From assembly GCA_035370245.1 (NCBI GenBank), contig DAOOVO010000001.1:1-64000 (forward strand): a DNA stretch of 64,000 nt, written 5' to 3'. Positions 26,194 through 33,690 of this stretch are shown here, one piece after another. Under the pieces are notes generated by a model, which ran no database searches, was not told the DNA's origin, and was given only the letters and a program-made list of their open reading frames with translations. Both the position numbers and the translations under genes were made by a program. The stretch is from Pseudobacteroides sp035370245 (GTDB lineage: Bacteria; Bacillota; Clostridia; Acetivibrionales; DSM-2933). Each line of letters starts with the position of its first letter. The stretch's first letter is position 1.

Positions 26194-27192
26194 ATGAAGA
26201 AATTTAACAATTTGAAATTTATAGATTTGTTTGCGGGAATCGGAGGCTTTAGGCTGGCCATGGAGTACTACGGCTGCAAGTGTGTATTTTCATCGGAAAT
26301 TGATGAACAGGCCTGCATTACATATGAAGCAAATTACGGTGAGAAGCCTTCAGGTGATATTACAAAAATAGAAAGTCATGAGATACCTGAGCATGACATA
26401 TTGTGTGCCGGCTTTCCATGTCAGGCTTTCAGCATAAGCGGCAAGCAAAAAGGATTTGAAGATACACGCGGAACACTGTTTTTTGAAATTGCCCGTATAA
26501 CCCAATATCATAAGCCTTTATTGTTATTTCTTGAAAATGTAAAAAATCTGGTTCGTCATAACAGTGGCAAAACATTCAGTCATATGTTGGGCATTCTTGA
26601 CGATCTAGGTTACAACGTCTTTTACAAAGTCCTCAACGCAGGACATTATGGTGTTCCACAGTTTAGAGAAAGGGTATATATGGTATGCTTCAGAAAGGAT
26701 CTGGGAGTACATAATTTTATGTTTCCCGAACCCATGAAGAGCTATATATATTTACAGGATATACTTTTACCGGATGATGATACCCAAAAATATGTAATTA
26801 CCAGAGACGACATTGTATTATCGGACAATTTACAACATACAAACCAGGCTAAACCCATTCGTATAGGAACAATTAACAAAGGCGGACAGGGTGAAAGAAT
26901 CTACAGTCCATATGGCCATGCCATAACATTATCTGCCTATGGCGGCGGTGCTGCCGCAAAGACAGGTGCATACCTGATAAACGGTAAGGTACGCAAACTG
27001 GCCCCACGAGAATGCTGTCTTGTTCAAGGTTTCCCTGTCGACTTCAAAATACCTGTTTCAGACGGACAGGCATATAAACAATTTGGAAACAGCGTAGCAA
27101 TACCTGTTCTTAAGTCAATATTGAATAATATTGTTGAACTCCAAGAGATGAAAAATTTTGTAGTAGACACAGCCTCCGATTCTTTAAAATAA
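26194..27192 (+). CDS. DNA (cytosine-5) methyltransferase, orphan
   Basis: A 332-aa Dcm-type enzyme from ATG 26194 (GGAGA upstream). C5-MTase motifs are in order: I FAGIGGFRL, IV GFPCQAFS (catalytic Cys76), VI FLENVKNL, VIII QFRERVYMV, and X QFGNSVAIPV. The target recognition region lies between about 200 and 285; its sequence specificity cannot be read. No endonuclease or Vsr gene is adjacent, so it is an orphan or its partner is elsewhere. Confidence 0.95.
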   Translation: MKKFNNLKFIDLFAGIGGFRLAMEYYGCKCVFSSEIDEQACITYEANYGEKPSGDITKIESHEIPEHDILCAGFPCQAFSISGKQKGFEDTRGTLFFEIARITQYHKPLLLFLENVKNLVRHNSGKTFSHMLGILDDLGYNVFYKVLNAGHYGVPQFRERVYMVCFRKDLGVHNFMFPEPMKSYIYLQDILLPDDDTQKYVITRDDIVLSDNLQHTNQAKPIRIGTINKGGQGERIYSPYGHAITLSAYGGGAAAKTGAYLINGKVRKLAPRECCLVQGFPVDFKIPVSDGQAYKQFGNSVAIPVLKSILNNIVELQEMKNFVVDTASDSLK

Positions 27193-27222
27193 CCAATTTC
27201 CTCCCTTTTTTAAGAAAACTTC

Positions 27223-27251
27223 TCATATCTCACCCTTTCATAGCATAAATA
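27223..27251 (+). promoter_or_regulatory. candidate sigma-E promoter of spoIIID
   Basis: TCATATC (27223-27229), a 14-base spacer and CATAAATA (27244-27251) resemble the sigma-E consensus (-35 ATA-type, -10 CATAcaxT) expected for spoIIID, 105 bases upstream of its TTG start. A small hairpin AATGTG-TTT-CACATT lies between. Confidence 0.45.
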
Positions 27252-27355
27252 TACCATAGGATTTATCACCAATAATTCCAATGTGTTTCACATTAAAAGT
27301 AATTAATTTTTTACTTTTCTTACCAACAAAAGGTGTGACAGGGGGGAGTTCTGAA

Positions 27356-27478
27356 TTGAAGGAATACATAGAAGAGCGTGCTGTAGATCTGGCTAACTTC
27401 ATTATCGAAAATAAGGCAACCGTAAGAGCAGCCGCAAAAAAGTTCGGTATCAGTAAAAGTACTGTACATATGGAGTAA
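27356..27478 (+). CDS. spoIIID: spoIIID 5' part, interrupted by an element
   Basis: The start TTG 27356 follows GGGGGGAG seven bases upstream and gives MKEYIEERAVDLANF, then KFGISKSTVH, the N-terminus and most of the helix-turn-helix of SpoIIID, the mother-cell transcription regulator. After His38 (CAT, 27467-27469) the frame leaves the family sequence (ME, stop). The missing KDVTERL ... C-terminus is found at 35276-35434. The truncated 40-aa product would lack the C-terminal basic region and should not work. Joined, the gene encodes 90 aa, close to the B. subtilis protein (93 aa). Confidence 0.9.
   Translation: MKEYIEERAVDLANFIIENKATVRAAAKKFGISKSTVHME
27467..27470. other. left attachment core (CATA)
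   Basis: ACTGTACATATGGAG here and CAATTCATAAGGATG at the right end share CATA (and GGA after one mismatch). The short identity is normal for serine recombinases, which exchange at a two-base core. Recombination would rebuild spoIIID as ...GTACATAAGGATGTAACC.... Confidence 0.75.
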
Positions 27479-27600
27479 ACAAAATGGAGTGGTTTTTGAA
27501 GGTTGTTTAATTCTTCTATCAAACAATTATTAATGTTTATTATGAAAAATATATAGAAATACTTATACGTTAGTGATATAATGCTTTCGGAGGGATGAAA

Positions 27601-27873
27601 ATGGAAGAAACTTTAAAGATAATTCTGGATAAACTTAATAGCATGGATTCAGATATTAAGGACTTGAAATCAGAATTTAAGGGCCTGAAATCAGAAGTTA
27701 ATGACCTGAAAAAACATGTCCTGGTTATTGAAAATGAACATGGAAAGAAGCTTGATGCTTTATTTGATGGATATAAGCAATTTTATGAAGCACAACAGGA
27801 GATGAAAAAGGATATTAAAGACATAAAGGAAACCCTGAATGTTCATGAATTAAAACTGCTGAAAGTAAAATAA
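27601..27873 (+). CDS. 90-aa coiled-coil protein
   Basis: Starts METTLK-like (M-E-E-T-L-K) at ATG 27601, six bases after GGAGGG; an ATG at 27595 is too close to the RBS. Most of the sequence is heptad repeat (SDIKDLKSEFKGLKSEVNDLK, split by a short loop, then QEMKKDIKDIKETLN). The motif LKSEFKGLKSEVNDLK contains near-repeats of seven. Small coiled-coil proteins of this kind are common in clostridial accessory regions. Function unknown. First gene inside the spoIIID element. Confidence 0.7.
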   Translation: MEETLKIILDKLNSMDSDIKDLKSEFKGLKSEVNDLKKHVLVIENEHGKKLDALFDGYKQFYEAQQEMKKDIKDIKETLNVHELKLLKVK

Positions 27874-27896
27874 ACTACCACAATGGTAGTTTTATT
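27873..27896. terminator. terminator between convergent small genes
   Basis: AAACTACC-ACAAT-GGTAGTTT followed by TATTTTAT. It serves the coiled-coil gene and overlaps the 3' end of the convergent ribbon-helix-helix gene. Confidence 0.65.
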
Positions 27897-28080
27897 TTAT
27901 AGTGTCATCTTCAAGATTATTCAAAGCAAATTCAAGGCAAATGTTTATTACTTCATTTCTTGAGCGGTTTGTTTTGGTTGCTATTTCATCAAGCTTTTTC
28001 ATAGTATCATTTTTTATTCTTATACTGAAAATGCTATAATCATCTTCTTTTCTGGTGATTTTCAATTTTCTATCCTTCAT
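27892..28080 (-). CDS. ribbon-helix-helix (CopG-like) DNA-binding protein
   Basis: 62 aa from ATG 28080 (TTG 28092 is an alternative; the RBS is poor in both cases). YSIFSIRIKNDTMKKLDEIATKTNRSRNEVINICLEFALNN is a typical beta strand-helix-helix of the CopG/Arc type (cited here only as a region). It is probably a transcription repressor or antitoxin-like regulator of the element, but no toxin gene is adjacent. Confidence 0.7.
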   Translation of the reverse strand: MKDRKLKITRKEDDYSIFSIRIKNDTMKKLDEIATKTNRSRNEVINICLEFALNNLEDDTIK

Positions 28081-28252
28081 ATAAATAATCAAACCTTTAT
28101 GTTAAATGTTTAGTTAAATTTTATATTTACATGAAATATTTATATATGTTAAAATTTTTAACATAAGAATTAACAAACATTGAAAATGTGTTCTGCAAAT
28201 ACCACAATGTTATTGACGACAATAATTAGTAATTGTAAATAAAATAATGAAA

Positions 28253-28268
28253 GCTAAGAAACCTTAGC
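28253..28268. other. hairpin in an otherwise empty intergenic stretch
   Basis: GCTAAG-AAAC-CTTAGC. The interval 28081-28444 holds no gene; it contains this hairpin, a GAATACAG repeat pair (28330 region and 28360 region) and the promoter at 28385-28413. Confidence 0.4.
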
Positions 28269-28384
28269 ATTACTGTATCGCAGGACTTGGACTATAAATG
28301 TGCAAATCATGTAAGCATTGACTCAAGGCTGTATTCTGCTGTGTTTTGTCGATATTAGAACGAATACAGTATTTGTGACATGTA

Positions 28385-28413
28385 TTGTAAAAGATAGTGC
28401 TAAATGATATAAT
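28385..28413 (+). promoter_or_regulatory. promoter of the element lipoprotein gene
   Basis: TTGTAA (28385-28390), 17 bases, TATAAT (28408-28413), 31 bases before the GTG start. Confidence 0.6.
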
Positions 28414-28444
28414 TGTAATAAATATACAACATGGAGGGGTCGAG

Positions 28445-29467
28445 GTGAAACGGAAAATTTATAAATTTTTTTATTTTTTTATACTTTTATTCATTTTTTT
28501 AGTAGGATGTTCTACGAATAATAGTGAGGTAAAAAATCAAAGTGCAGAAACTACTACTAACACTAATGGAAACATATTGAATAAAGAGCAAAAGAAAAAA
28601 GAAAAAATAACCAAAATAGTTGAATTATTTGATAAAGATATTAAATGGCTTGATGATGGAAGAAGTAGAGGTAAATTTATTGAAGATACTTGGGAAGAAA
28701 ATAAAGAAGATGAGGAATTATCCGCTTTATATTATTATGATTCCACCCTTTTCTTTTTAGGTGTTAACGAAACCGAAAAGGCTAAAGAGCAAATGAGAAA
28801 AATCTCTCCTGACTACAATGGGGTATATAGTCAAAAAATTATAGAATTAGGTATTAAATTATTTGGAAGTAAGGAAAATTGGAAAAAACAATATGCTGTT
28901 GCAATTGAAATAAAGGAACGTACAGAGCAAAGAAAAAAAAGTGGTGATAAGACTCTTGAAAGAAATGTAATGAAATACATTGAAGATAGATGTAAATATT
29001 ATGGCAGCACAGGCGATAAAACTATGGCTAAAGTAATGAAAGAAGCAGCCGAAAAATATAATGTGACTGTAGAAGAAATAGAGGAGATTTGGTCAAATCC
29101 TGATAATTTAAAATTTTTAAATAGTTCTTCTGATTCAAATAATAATTCAATTACTCAAAGCGATGGTAACAAATCAATATCAAATGCAAACGAAAACGAT
29201 CCCGATGCAATATCTTTATACTATGGAGGTTCTCCAATTCTTGTTGGTGTAACAGATAAAGCATTGTCTGATGCAATAAAAAGTATCGTTAATAAAGATG
29301 AGTACAGATTTCAGGAGTTAGTTTCGCAAGGATTGCTTTTTGAAGTGCCTTCAGGTACAAAAGCAAAGATTATTGATAGAAAGTTAACAATGAATAAGGT
29401 CAGGATATTAGAAGGTGTATATAAAGGGCAAGCTGGATGGGTAGTAGTTGAAGCAACTAAAAAGTAA
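28445..29467 (+). CDS. lipoprotein with C-terminal SH3-like segment
   Basis: 340 aa from GTG 28445 (GGAGGGG upstream; the longer frame lacks an RBS). The lipobox FLVGC follows a hydrophobic stretch (FFYFFILLFIFLVGC). A helical, Lys/Glu-rich body (about 40-215), an Asn/Ser linker (about 225-255) and an end segment (about 290-340) with YKGQAGWVVVEA resemble a bacterial SH3 domain. Probably cell-surface. Carried by the spoIIID element; no clear link to excision or sporulation. Confidence 0.65.
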   Translation: MKRKIYKFFYFFILLFIFLVGCSTNNSEVKNQSAETTTNTNGNILNKEQKKKEKITKIVELFDKDIKWLDDGRSRGKFIEDTWEENKEDEELSALYYYDSTLFFLGVNETEKAKEQMRKISPDYNGVYSQKIIELGIKLFGSKENWKKQYAVAIEIKERTEQRKKSGDKTLERNVMKYIEDRCKYYGSTGDKTMAKVMKEAAEKYNVTVEEIEEIWSNPDNLKFLNSSSDSNNNSITQSDGNKSISNANENDPDAISLYYGGSPILVGVTDKALSDAIKSIVNKDEYRFQELVSQGLLFEVPSGTKAKIIDRKLTMNKVRILEGVYKGQAGWVVVEATKK

Positions 29468-29488
29468 AATATTGGGAGGGTAATAGTT

Positions 29489-29908
29489 ATGAAATGGCAA
29501 CGTAATTTGGTGTTATTTATGATTTTTATGTTTATTTTCATTATAAATAGTATTTTTTCAGTAACTTTAGCAGAAAACGAATTAACTATTAAATTTTCTG
29601 ACGTAAAAAGCACTGATTGGTATTATGAATATGTTCAAAAGATTTCATCTATGGGTTTAGTAAAAGGTGTAGGAAAAGACAGCCAAAATATGGATATATT
29701 TGCTCCAGATAAAAAACTAATAATTGCAGAAATGCTTACTGTTGTATTGAGAGCGTTAAATGAAAATACCGAAAAATTACCAAGTGATACTACTTGGTAT
29801 GATTGTGTTATTAGAAAATCAAAAGAATTGGGACTAGTGTTAGAAGGTGAATTCACTAAAAAGGAGAGGTTACAAGAGCCGAGATGTCAGCAATTATTGT
29901 TAGAATGA
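29489..29908 (+). CDS. SLH-domain protein, 5' part of a frameshifted gene
   Basis: 139 aa after GGGAGG. A signal peptide (KWQRNLVLFMIFMFIFIIN) is followed by an S-layer homology repeat (FSDVKSTDWYYEYVQKISSMGLVKG, split across two sentences in function) and the start of a second. The last 13 residues are out of frame. In the -1 frame the sequence continues GEVTRAEMSAIIVRMI, the normal end of an SLH repeat, into the ankyrin frame at 29884. The shift lies at a run of five A (29858-29862). See the next entry. Confidence 0.6.
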   Translation: MKWQRNLVLFMIFMFIFIINSIFSVTLAENELTIKFSDVKSTDWYYEYVQKISSMGLVKGVGKDSQNMDIFAPDKKLIIAEMLTVVLRALNENTEKLPSDTTWYDCVIRKSKELGLVLEGEFTKKERLQEPRCQQLLLE

Positions 29909-30828
29909 TAAATCCAGAATATAGAGTGATAGATGTAAATAAATTTTTAAGATGTGCAGTTTTCAGTGATGATATTGCTGAAATAAATAAGTTTATTAGC
30001 CTAGGAGGAAATCCAAACTATATTGATTATACAGGTCTTTCATTGCTTGAAGTCGCTATTACAACAGATAAAATTGATGCTATTAAAGCATTGATAGATG
30101 CTGGGGCGAATGTAAATGCATATAACTCTGTAGGTAACAGTATGCTTCATTTAGCGGTAAGGAATCTAAGACCAGATGTTGTGGAACTATTAATTAATAA
30201 TGGTGCAGATACAAATATCAAAGATTCATATAATCAAACACCTTTAGAATATGCTATTTCACAAAGTAAAGTTATAGTAAATGGAAAAAAAGACGAAAAC
30301 AAACAAATAATTGAATTATTACTTGATAATTTTTTTACTAATATTAAAACAATTGAAGATTTTAACAAATATATAAATATTAAGTATAATGAAGTCGACA
30401 CTCCAATGGGCAAGTGGTCATTTGAACATACTATTGATGAAAACGATAGTTCTATTTTCCCTTATGATTATAGGATTCAAACAGATTGGTCAGGATGTGA
30501 CCCTTATGATATACAATATTCAATAAAATTTAACAGAACTGATAAAAATAAGACAATTGAAATACTCAAAAATGTACAAATCAACATAGCAAATGATGCT
30601 TTTAAATGTTTCCCAAATAAAAAATTTGAGGGAGGATATTATTCAGGATTTTACAAATACCCATATTTAAAAGTAGGATACGAATCGATTAGATTTTTAA
30701 CTTGGATAAATTATAATTACGACTTATTAGATGCTTCTGATTATGAAAGTACTCATGTAACGAGTTTTCATTGGTTTAATCTTTTTGATGATTATAATTT
30801 TACAGGAGAAGTGCAAAGGACAAGATAA
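29884..30828 (+). CDS. ankyrin-repeat protein, 3' part of the SLH-ankyrin gene
   Basis: This frame has 314 codons from its first ATG but opens earlier as ...GEVTRAEMSAIIVRMI, the end of an SLH repeat. Ankyrin repeats follow (TGLSLLEVAITTDKIDAIK, VGNSMLHLAVRNLRPDVVEL, YNQTPLEYAIS; about 40-150), then an unrecognised C-terminal domain (about 175-314, aromatic-rich). The nearest RBS-like AAGGAGAGG is 14 bases from ATG 29884, too far for good initiation. Either a one-base deletion broke a single SLH-ankyrin surface protein, or slippage at AAAAAG joins the frames. Confidence 0.6.
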   Translation: MSAIIVRMINPEYRVIDVNKFLRCAVFSDDIAEINKFISLGGNPNYIDYTGLSLLEVAITTDKIDAIKALIDAGANVNAYNSVGNSMLHLAVRNLRPDVVELLINNGADTNIKDSYNQTPLEYAISQSKVIVNGKKDENKQIIELLLDNFFTNIKTIEDFNKYINIKYNEVDTPMGKWSFEHTIDENDSSIFPYDYRIQTDWSGCDPYDIQYSIKFNRTDKNKTIEILKNVQINIANDAFKCFPNKKFEGGYYSGFYKYPYLKVGYESIRFLTWINYNYDLLDASDYESTHVTSFHWFNLFDDYNFTGEVQRTR

Positions 30829-30853
30829 TATTTAATTTTGATTTTTGTACGAT

Positions 30854-30967
30854 AAATATTTCAATAGGGTATATTTATTTGAAAAGCAACAAAAATGTTT
30901 CAATAGATTTAAATTTTTAATAATGAAATATTTCAAAATAAATATTGACCTTAATGAAACATTGTGA
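30854..30967. repeat. four ATGTTTCA-type repeats upstream of the small recombinase
   Basis: AAATATTTCAATAG (30854), AAATGTTTCAATAG (30893), the palindrome TGAAATATTTCA (30924) and TGAAACATTG (30954, inverted, inside the promoter spacer). The spacing and variation suggest binding sites for the recombinase (a res-like site) or a repressor. Confidence 0.5.
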
Positions 30968-30973
30968 TATAGT
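30945..30973 (+). promoter_or_regulatory. promoter of the small serine recombinase
   Basis: TTGACC (30945-30950), 17 bases, TATAGT (30968-30973). One TGAAACATT repeat lies within the spacer, which would allow autoregulation. Confidence 0.6.
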
Positions 30974-31005
30974 TAAAGCATCAATTTTAAAGGGGTGCTT
31001 CAATT

Positions 31006-31572
31006 ATGAAAATAGGGTATGTTAGAGTTTCTACTGCTGAACAGAATACTGCAAGACAGGAAGTATTAATGCAGGAGATGGGTGTCGATGAAATATTTAT
31101 AGATAAAATAAGCGGCAAAAATACTAATAGGCCTGAGCTTCAGAAGATGCTTGAATTTGTTAGGAAAGGTGATACGGTAATAGTTGAAAGTATCAGCAGA
31201 TTTGCAAGGAATACAAAAGACCTTTTAGAGTTAATTGAAAAGCTCAAAGAAAAGAATGTTGAGTTTATCAGCAAGAAGGAAAACATTGATACAAGCACAC
31301 CAACAGGCAAGTTCATGTTGACAGTATTCGGGGCAGTGGCAGAACTAGAGAGAGAATATATACTTCAACGGCAAGCAGAAGGTATAGCGATTGCCAAACA
31401 GGAAGGTAAATACAAGGGAAGGAAAAAGATTCAAAACGATAAATTTGAAAAGATATATAAAGAATGGAAAGCTAGCAATATTACAGCGGTAAGAGCTATG
31501 GAGTTATTAGGAATGAAGCGAAATACCTTTTATAGGAGGGTAGCGGAGTATGAAGCTGAGAAGGTTAAATAA
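31006..31572 (+). CDS. small serine recombinase (resolvase/invertase)
   Basis: 188 aa, full length for the Tn3/gamma-delta type. Catalytic Ser9 in GYVRVSTAEQN, with arginines in SRFARN and AELEREYI; the helix-turn-helix is at the C-terminus (TAVRAMELLGMKRNTFYRR). AAAGGGG precedes the ATG. It probably acts on the repeats upstream as a resolvase or DNA invertase within the element, or is a resident partner of the large recombinase. Confidence 0.92.
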   Translation: MKIGYVRVSTAEQNTARQEVLMQEMGVDEIFIDKISGKNTNRPELQKMLEFVRKGDTVIVESISRFARNTKDLLELIEKLKEKNVEFISKKENIDTSTPTGKFMLTVFGAVAELEREYILQRQAEGIAIAKQEGKYKGRKKIQNDKFEKIYKEWKASNITAVRAMELLGMKRNTFYRRVAEYEAEKVK

Positions 31573-31580
31573 AACCTTCT
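31559..31580 (+). terminator. terminator overlapping the recombinase stop
   Basis: AGAAGGTT-AAATAA-AACCTTCT followed by TTTTTG. The stop codon lies in the loop. Confidence 0.7.
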
Positions 31581-31782
31581 TTTTTGTTTCTTTAATAGCG
31601 GGTAGGTTTACAAAGACTTTAGAATTAGATATTTATAAAAGGGCAGAAGTACATTAAGAAACAGATTCAGGGAATTATAAGCGATTAACTAAGATTTGTA
31701 ATAAAACTGTAACATAATTGTAAAAATATTGTAATTGCAATTAAGTATTGAGAATGCTATTCTAAATATGGAAGGGTGAAGT

Positions 31783-31868
31783 ATGCCCATTTTTAAAGAT
31801 ACAAGTAACTACATATGAAAGGTGGTGGAACTACATACTGGTTACTGCCTAAAAACAAAAAATGCTAA
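31783..31868 (+). other. two coupled micro-frames (11 and 17 codons)
   Basis: GAAGGG precedes ATG 31783 (MPIFKDTSNYI), whose TGA overlaps ATG 31815 of MKGGGTTYWLLPKNKKC (ATGA overlap). They may be a peptide pair, a leader, or the relic of a recombinase N-terminus. The interval 31573-32241 otherwise has no gene. Confidence 0.25.
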
Positions 31869-32031
31869 AATATTAGCAATTTTGGTATTTGATTTATTGT
31901 TTTGTTTTGTGTAAACTTTGGATACTGCCAATACCCGAAAACAATATTTATTAACTGAGAATAATTCTAACACATCTCAAAATAAAATTCAATACCAAAA
32001 TTTAATTTTATTCAAAAATATTTGAAGCAGA

Positions 32032-32126
32032 TCAAAAATAAAAGAGATAGAAAATACCTGTGTTTTTTGCTGTCTGTATATTTTCTTAGGCATAGATGGT
32101 TTTATATTCTATTGTCTTTTATTTTG
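32032..32126. repeat. imperfect 23-bp inverted repeat upstream of the Rep-like gene
   Basis: AAAATAAAAGAGATAGAA (32034 region) faces TTCTATTGTCTTTTATTTT (32107 region) over about 46 bases. It lies 115 bases before a Rep-like gene and may be part of a replication origin or a control site. Confidence 0.35.
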
Positions 32127-32241
32127 CCTTATCAAATAGTTTCAGTTAAATATACCATGTAACTTAATAAGCATTGATTTTGCTTAATTTGACATGGATA
32201 AAAATTCTTTAATTTCCAACAACTAACCAATGGAGGTACTA

Positions 32242-33348
32242 ATGAAAGTATTAACAAAAAACACTATAAATATACATACAATTGAATTTTCTTATTACAA
32301 AATATCGGACAAAGACCATGAAAAATTAATACATGAATTAATACCTGCAAAACAGAATAGGACTAATGCAAAAGATAAATACTTTAATGGACAATCACAA
32401 TTTAGAGGGATTAGGTATAAATACCATATTATTAATAAATCTGATTATCAGAGCAGAATCCTTCATGTAATAATAAATCCTAGAGATTTACTTGGGAAAG
32501 ATACACTTGTAGTAGAAGATTTAGATGAATTCATGAATAGATATAGATTTCTTTTATATCAAGAATTTAGCATGTATACACTAGAAAGTGAAATTTTTAC
32601 AAGGATTGATTACTTTATAGATATTGAATATGAGCCAGCAATAAAAAAAGAATTATTAAAAATTTATAAAAAAGCTCCAAGTAATTACAGGGGATTACAA
32701 AAGAAGGATAGGTATAAATCAAGCATTTATTACAACAGTAAAAGCAGGCAAATAAATGTATATTCAAGACTTGAAAAAATGATAGAGAAGATTATTGAGG
32801 AAAATTATATACACCCTTCAAAGGTTGATCTAAAAAAAGAAATTATGCCTTTTATAAGTAAACAGGATAAAAACGTTATACGTTATGAAGTGCAAATAAA
32901 AAGGAAAAAAATTATGTATCATTTTAAGACTGACGGAATTACACCTGAGTTGATAAACTATTGGAATGAAAGAGATGCCGCATACTTTATAAATGATATT
33001 TTAAAACCAATAATTTTTAACGGTGATTACTATAATAAGTACCACTCAAAAAAGAAACTGATGGAATACTATAAAAATAAAAAACTTGTTGAAAAGTTAA
33101 TCAAATTCCAAAATTGTATAAGCAAACATGGGGCTGATAATGCTAAAAAACGATTTAAAAATTACTGCAAGTACATAAACATGCTTGTTGAAGCTAGTGT
33201 AAACCCTGTTTTAATTCCAAATAATGCAGGAATAACAAAAATTAAAAATCCATTTCAATTTTATAAAAAATCAGCAGATATATATAAAATTCCTGCAAAA
33301 GATTGGCATGGGATAATCAAGGAAGAATGTTTAAGTGAAGTTATATGA
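32242..33348 (+). CDS. putative replication-initiator-like protein
   Basis: 368 aa from ATG 32242 (AATGGAGGT upstream). The layout resembles Rep proteins of small mobile elements: a segment with FTRIDYFIDIEYE (about 115-130), a basic helical region, NVIRYEVQIKRKK (about 212), and a Lys-rich C-terminus. Such proteins nick or melt an origin of the excised circle. No diagnostic HUH motif is certain to my eye, so the call rests on overall pattern and the element context. Confidence 0.5.
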   Translation: MKVLTKNTINIHTIEFSYYKISDKDHEKLIHELIPAKQNRTNAKDKYFNGQSQFRGIRYKYHIINKSDYQSRILHVIINPRDLLGKDTLVVEDLDEFMNRYRFLLYQEFSMYTLESEIFTRIDYFIDIEYEPAIKKELLKIYKKAPSNYRGLQKKDRYKSSIYYNSKSRQINVYSRLEKMIEKIIEENYIHPSKVDLKKEIMPFISKQDKNVIRYEVQIKRKKIMYHFKTDGITPELINYWNERDAAYFINDILKPIIFNGDYYNKYHSKKKLMEYYKNKKLVEKLIKFQNCISKHGADNAKKRFKNYCKYINMLVEASVNPVLIPNNAGITKIKNPFQFYKKSADIYKIPAKDWHGIIKEECLSEVI

Positions 33349-33406
33349 ATATTTTTATACTGTAACTAATAAAATGTACCAATATATAATAAAGTGAGGG
33401 TGATTT

Positions 33407-33577
33407 ATGGCTAAGAACAGGCTTAAAATAAGTGTTATTACCAATGAAAATATTAATTCAAATATTGAATATATTCTATATAAAACTATAGCAAGACAGA
33501 TTTTTGAAAGTGAAAATTTTCAAAATTTTTTGAATAAACACAGTAAACAAGAGATTTGTTTGAAAGAAACATCATGA
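33407..33577 (+). CDS. 56-aa protein between Rep-like and recombinase genes
   Basis: ATG 33407 preceded by GTGAGGGTG opens a frame of 56 codons (MAKNRLKISVITNENINSNI ... CLKETS). It has no cysteine-rich or membrane features and looks cytosolic and mostly helical. A good terminator follows. Its place just before the large recombinase suggests a possible accessory (directionality) factor; that is inference only. Confidence 0.55.
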   Translation: MAKNRLKISVITNENINSNIEYILYKTIARQIFESENFQNFLNKHSKQEICLKETS

Positions 33578-33593
33578 TGCTGAAAGATTTTTT

Positions 33594-33624
33594 AAGAGGG
33601 TATATGTTGAATATATCCTCTTTT
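33594..33624 (+). terminator. terminator before the large recombinase
   Basis: AAGAGGGTATAT and ATATATCCTCTT pair around GTTGA and are followed by TTTATTG. It isolates the recombinase gene from upstream transcription, which would allow its own developmental control. Confidence 0.7.
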
Positions 33625-33690
33625 TATTGTACAATAAGATATATGGAACGGTAACAAATATTAATGGAATGATTAGAGGAGTTGATATAG

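Noticed and set aside
28397..28444. N-terminal extension of the element lipoprotein gene
   Set aside because: The extension overlaps the promoter -10 and lacks an RBS; GTG 28445 has GGAGGGG and begins a clean lipoprotein signal.
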